From positions 25,155 to 34,130 of the forward strand of contig MESS01000112.1 in assembly GCA_001771055.1 (NCBI GenBank): DNA of 8,976 bases. Reading direction: 5' to 3'. Shown one piece after another: positions 6,276-8,976 of this stretch. The stretch is from Caldithrix sp. RBG_13_44_9 (GTDB lineage Bacteria; Calditrichota; Calditrichia; RBG-13-44-9). The first letter of the stretch is position 1. Every line of letters starts with the position of its first letter. The position numbers and the translations under genes were made by a program. Below the pieces are notes generated by a model that ran no database searches, was not told where the DNA came from, and was given only the letters and a program-made list of their open reading frames with translations.

Positions 6276-7279
6276 TGAAAAATTCCAGGTATGGTAATTC
6301 CGCATTTTTTGCATTTTCCATCTTTTAGGCCCAGGATTTCATTCTGGTACCCGGATCTGCGAATGAGCAGGGTAGAGCAGTTGTGGCAAAAAGTACTGCT
6401 GCCTTCACTATCACTAATATTTCCCACATAAATGTATTTTAAACCTAACTTCAACGCCAGCTGCCGAAGTTTAATGAGTTTGCTCGGAGTGGTGGGTGGA
6501 ACATGAGTGAATTGAAAATCGGGATGAAAGGCACTGAAATGAAGCGGAACCAGGGGACCTAATTCTGCTAAAATCCATTCACACATTCTGATGATATCAG
6601 ATTCCTGGTCATTATGGGCAGGTATGATAAGATTAGTAATTTCAATCCATTTGTGAAGTTGCTTAAGGCGTTTTAAACAATCGAGGACCGGCTGCAGGTG
6701 GGAAAGGGTTAATTTGGAATAGAAATGTTCCGTGAATGCTTTTAAGTCGACATTTGCTGCATCAATGTCCTGATAAACAGAGTCGATGGCTTCCTGAGTA
6801 ATGTACCCATTGGTGACCATAACATTTTTTAATTTCAGGGGCTGGCTAAGACGGGCCGTTTCCATGGCATATTCTGCAAAAATTGTCGGTTCATTATAGG
6901 TGTAGGCAATGCTTTCTGATTTATAATGTATGGCTAACTGGATAAGACGTTCTGGAGGAAGCTGAATAGTCCGATCTTCATTGAACTTTGTGTCAGACAG
7001 ATCCCAGTTCTGACAATATTTGCAGGCCATATTACATCCAGCAGTACCGATGGAGAGGATTTTAGATCCTGGTAAAAAGTGATACAGTGGTTTTTTTTCA
7101 ATCGGGTCCACATTTACGGCATAAGGTTTACCATACACCAGACTTTTTAATTGTCCTTTCACATTCTTACGTACCTGACAAAATCCAATCTGGCCCGATT
7201 TTAATTTGCAATAGCGTGGACAGAGAAAGCAAAGAATTCGGTTATCATTCACCGGGCGATAAAATTGGGCATTTTCCAT
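6272..7279 (-). CDS. amrS: AmmeMemoRadiSam-system radical SAM enzyme
   Basis: A 335-residue radical SAM protein of the AmrS family, once annotated as a pyruvate-formate-lyase activating enzyme. The family is named for its co-occurrence with Memo and AMMECR1 proteins; to my knowledge its reaction is not settled. The [4Fe-4S] motif is C82-x3-C86-x2-C89 in AGCNMACKYCQNW. Family blocks include VDPIEKKPLYHFLPGSK (57-73), AYTYNEPTIFAEYA (125-138), ANVDLKAF (175-182) and HFSAFHPDF (247-255). There is an N-terminal Cys cluster (C17, C20, C24, C34) and a C-terminal zinc ribbon (C298-x2-C301 ... C323-x2-C326), both usual for the family. A TTG at 7297 would add six residues, but the promoter's predicted start (about 7299) and the family's usual opening (here MENAQFYR) favour the ATG at 7279. 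It appears to be transcribed alone; no Memo or AMMECR1 gene is in the window. Confidence 0.93.
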   Translation of the reverse strand: MENAQFYRPVNDNRILCFLCPRYCKLKSGQIGFCQVRKNVKGQLKSLVYGKPYAVNVDPIEKKPLYHFLPGSKILSIGTAGCNMACKYCQNWDLSDTKFNEDRTIQLPPERLIQLAIHYKSESIAYTYNEPTIFAEYAMETARLSQPLKLKNVMVTNGYITQEAIDSVYQDIDAANVDLKAFTEHFYSKLTLSHLQPVLDCLKRLKQLHKWIEITNLIIPAHNDQESDIIRMCEWILAELGPLVPLHFSAFHPDFQFTHVPPTTPSKLIKLRQLALKLGLKYIYVGNISDSEGSSTFCHNCSTLLIRRSGYQNEILGLKDGKCKKCGITIPGIFH

Positions 7280-7305
7280 TTTGGTACTCTCGATCAAACA
7301 TTGGA

Positions 7306-7334
7306 AAAATAGTCTAAAACACTAAATTTGTCAA
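7306..7334 (-). promoter_or_regulatory. amrS: Sigma-70-type promoter for amrS
   Basis: On the minus strand TTGACA (7334-7329), a 17-nt spacer and TATTTT (7311-7306). The predicted start is near 7299, giving a leader of about 20 nt to the ATG at 7279 and leaving almost no leader for the alternative TTG at 7297. Confidence 0.6.
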
Positions 7335-7376
7335 TATTTATATTTGACAACCTGATCATTCAATCCGAGTTGACAA
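7328..7376. repeat. Three TTGWCAA motifs in the amrS/trkH divergent region
   Basis: TTGTCAA (7328-7334) and TTGACAA (7344-7350) form a 7-bp inverted repeat with a 9-nt spacer; a further TTGACAA lies at 7370-7376. The first copy contains the -35 box of amrS. The set could be an operator between divergent genes, or partly chance overlap with -35 boxes. Confidence 0.4.
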
Positions 7377-7420
7377 TCAGATTGTGTGATTATAGCAAGA
7401 TCCGGTTTTAATCCTTGAAC

Positions 7421-7449
7421 TTGATTTTGAACCCAGTAATTTGTATTAT
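7421..7449 (+). promoter_or_regulatory. trkH: Candidate promoter for trkH
   Basis: TTGATT (7421-7426), a 17-nt spacer and TATTAT (7444-7449) match sigma-70 boxes 4/6 and 5/6. The predicted start near 7456 leaves a short leader of about 16 nt before the ATG at 7472. Confidence 0.45.
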
Positions 7450-7471
7450 TTTCAGAATTTCGGGAATGATT

Positions 7472-8976
7472 ATGATACAATTTCAACATCCTTTACTTGT
7501 CAGGATCCTAAATTTTCTCTTCATCATTATCGCGGTACTGGCAATTATTTCTTTTGTTTTAGAATTTGGTTTTTATTTACCAGACGATAAAATTGGAATT
7601 CTAAATTTGCTGAATTTTATTATCATCCTTTCTTTCGTACTACTTTCGCTGACAAAACTAGCTTTGGTAAATAACCGGTATGAGTATCTGAAGAGCCGCT
7701 GGTTTAATTATCTTCTGGTTTTTTTACTTATCATTGAGGCTCTAATCTTTCTTTTGGCATTTGATACCCGGGTATTCAGTAATTTTATTACCGGCAAGGG
7801 ATTACTGCATATTTCAAAATTATATATTGTGGTTTTTCAAATAACTTTGTTCCTTTCAATTTTATCACACAGCCTGAATATCAATAGAAAAGTTGCTTCA
7901 CAACGATTCCATCCGGCCCGGGTGTTACTGGGAAGTTTTTTTATCATCATAGTATTTGGAGCACTGTTCTTATCACTGCCCCGGGCGACAAATCCCGGAA
8001 CACAATTATCCTTCCTGGATGCTTTATTTACTTCCACCAGCGCTACCTGTGTTACCGGATTGACAGTAGTTGATACGGGCAGTACATTCAGTCTCTTCGG
8101 CCAAATTATCATTTTAATTTTGATTCAGATCGGTGGGCTGGGATTAATGACTTATGCTTCCTTTTTTGCTCTTATTTTGGGCCAAAATATCAGCCTGCGC
8201 GAAAAAATGTTAATGCGGGATGTGTTAGATACTCAAAGCGTGAATATTATCGGCCGCTTACTTATTTCCACAGTCTTGTTTACTTTTATTATGGAATCTA
8301 TCGGGGCGTTTTTAGTTTTTTTAGGATTGTCAGGCAGTGGTTTGTCATTTGGGGAAAGGATATTTTCAGGAATTTTTCACTCTATTGCTGCTTTTTGTAA
8401 TGCTGGTTTCTCTATTTATCCTGATAACTTGATGAGTTTTAATCAAAACTATCTGGTAGTTACCACCATATCCTGGCTGATTATTTTTGGAGGTTTAGGA
8501 TTCCCGGTTATTTTGAATTTATTTAGTTTACGATTATTCTCACAACAAAAAGCATCAAAAATGCTGTCAGTACAAACCCGCTTAGTTTTAGGTATCTCAG
8601 GATTCTTGATCCTCATTGGAATGTTATTTATTCTGTTGGTTGAGAACAATAATACATTGCTGGGATTATCCTGGCCAGAAAAAATACTTAATGCCTTTTT
8701 CCAGTCAGTTACTCCCAGGACAGCGGGATTTAACACTTTAGATATCAGTAAAATAGCTGTTCCCAGTACCTTCTTTATTCTGTTTTTAATGTTTATAGGA
8801 GCTTCACCTGGTTCAACCGGGGGCGGGATTAAAACCACCACCCTGGCCGTTCTTTTTGCCGGGGTCTGGTCGGTTATGCGAGGAAGGAATAGGATGGAAC
8901 TGTTTAAAAAAGATATACCCTTTACGGTATTAAATCGGGCAATAGTGATCTTTATTTTTTCTATATTTTTTATTTT
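7472..8976 (+). CDS. trkH: TrkH/KtrB-family potassium uptake channel subunit, C-terminus outside window
   Basis: Translated by hand: open for 501 codons to the window edge, so the C-terminus is missing. It is an inner-membrane K+ translocating subunit of a Trk/Ktr system, which normally works with a cytoplasmic RCK partner (TrkA/KtrA), not in the window. The family's four pore loops are visible: TSTSATCVTGL (187-197), HSIAAFCNAGF (303-313), SVTPRTAGFNT (412-422) and GASPGSTGGGIKTTT (443-457), with the filter glycines at 196, 312, 419 and 450. The conserved core begins near residue 147 (FHPARVLLGS). Before it are about four extra hydrophobic helices (roughly 11-30, 43-66, 79-97, 112-134), so this is the N-terminally extended form. 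A second in-frame ATG at 7466 abuts GGGA; the ATG at 7472 has GGGA at proper distance and is preferred. It diverges from amrS. A gene for the RCK partner may follow. Confidence 0.93.
   Translation, partial: MIQFQHPLLVRILNFLFIIIAVLAIISFVLEFGFYLPDDKIGILNLLNFIIILSFVLLSLTKLALVNNRYEYLKSRWFNYLLVFLLIIEALIFLLAFDTRVFSNFITGKGLLHISKLYIVVFQITLFLSILSHSLNINRKVASQRFHPARVLLGSFFIIIVFGALFLSLPRATNPGTQLSFLDALFTSTSATCVTGLTVVDTGSTFSLFGQIIILILIQIGGLGLMTYASFFALILGQNISLREKMLMRDVLDTQSVNIIGRLLISTVLFTFIMESIGAFLVFLGLSGSGLSFGERIFSGIFHSIAAFCNAGFSIYPDNLMSFNQNYLVVTTISWLIIFGGLGFPVILNLFSLRLFSQQKASKMLSVQTRLVLGISGFLILIGMLFILLVENNNTLLGLSWPEKILNAFFQSVTPRTAGFNTLDISKIAVPSTFFILFLMFIGASPGSTGGGIKTTTLAVLFAGVWSVMRGRNRMELFKKDIPFTVLNRAIVIFIFSIFFI

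Noticed and set aside
7370..7396. Second trkH promoter: TTGACA with TATAGC
   Set aside because: The spacer is only 15 nt and the -10 is 4/6; the TTGATT-17-TATTAT pair nearer the gene fits better.
8449..8841. 130-codon minus-strand frame, and a similar one at 7837-8112
   Set aside because: Both are opposite the TrkH pore-domain coding sequence, which is continuous and conserved.

Overview
This is an ordinary chromosomal stretch from a bacterium of moderate AT bias: seven protein genes, no RNA genes, no mobile elements and no CRISPR. The gene set (Lon, a CbpA-type J-protein, an AmrS-type radical SAM enzyme, a TrkH/KtrB potassium channel subunit with an extended N-terminus, a Mut7-C RNase) and the style of the Lon sequence suggest an environmental, possibly uncultured, member of the FCB group (Calditrichota/KSB1/Marinimicrobia-like). 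That placement is inference with low confidence. Both genes at the window edges (PhyH-type dioxygenase, TrkH) are cut by the window, not broken.

Layout. 1-295 (minus): N-terminal 98 codons of a phytanoyl-CoA dioxygenase-family protein, with a near-consensus sigma-70 promoter (TTGACA-17-TATATT) and a LacI-family-like operator close to the expected transcription start. 502-528: rho-independent terminator read on the minus strand, which closes the transcription unit to its right. 558-5888 (minus): four co-oriented genes in the order lon, J-protein (cbpA-like), Mut7-C RNase-like protein, M20 metallopeptidase. Gaps are 40, 102 and 143 nt. lon and the J-protein are the convincing pair; the last two may have their own promoters. 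5889-6271: a 383-nt non-coding region with a lon promoter and three inverted repeats. 6272-7279 (minus): amrS. 7280-7471: divergent promoter region. 7472-8976 (plus): trkH/ktrB, open to the window end.

How they work together. Lon (ATP-dependent degradation) and the J-protein (Hsp70 co-chaperone) form a protein-quality-control pair, and a peptidase further down the same strand could finish off short peptides, but that link is only positional. The other genes look functionally independent. I did not find a clear undescribed system. The best leads are the operator-controlled PhyH gene, the Mut7-C protein that has lost one canonical acidic residue, and the structured leader of lon.
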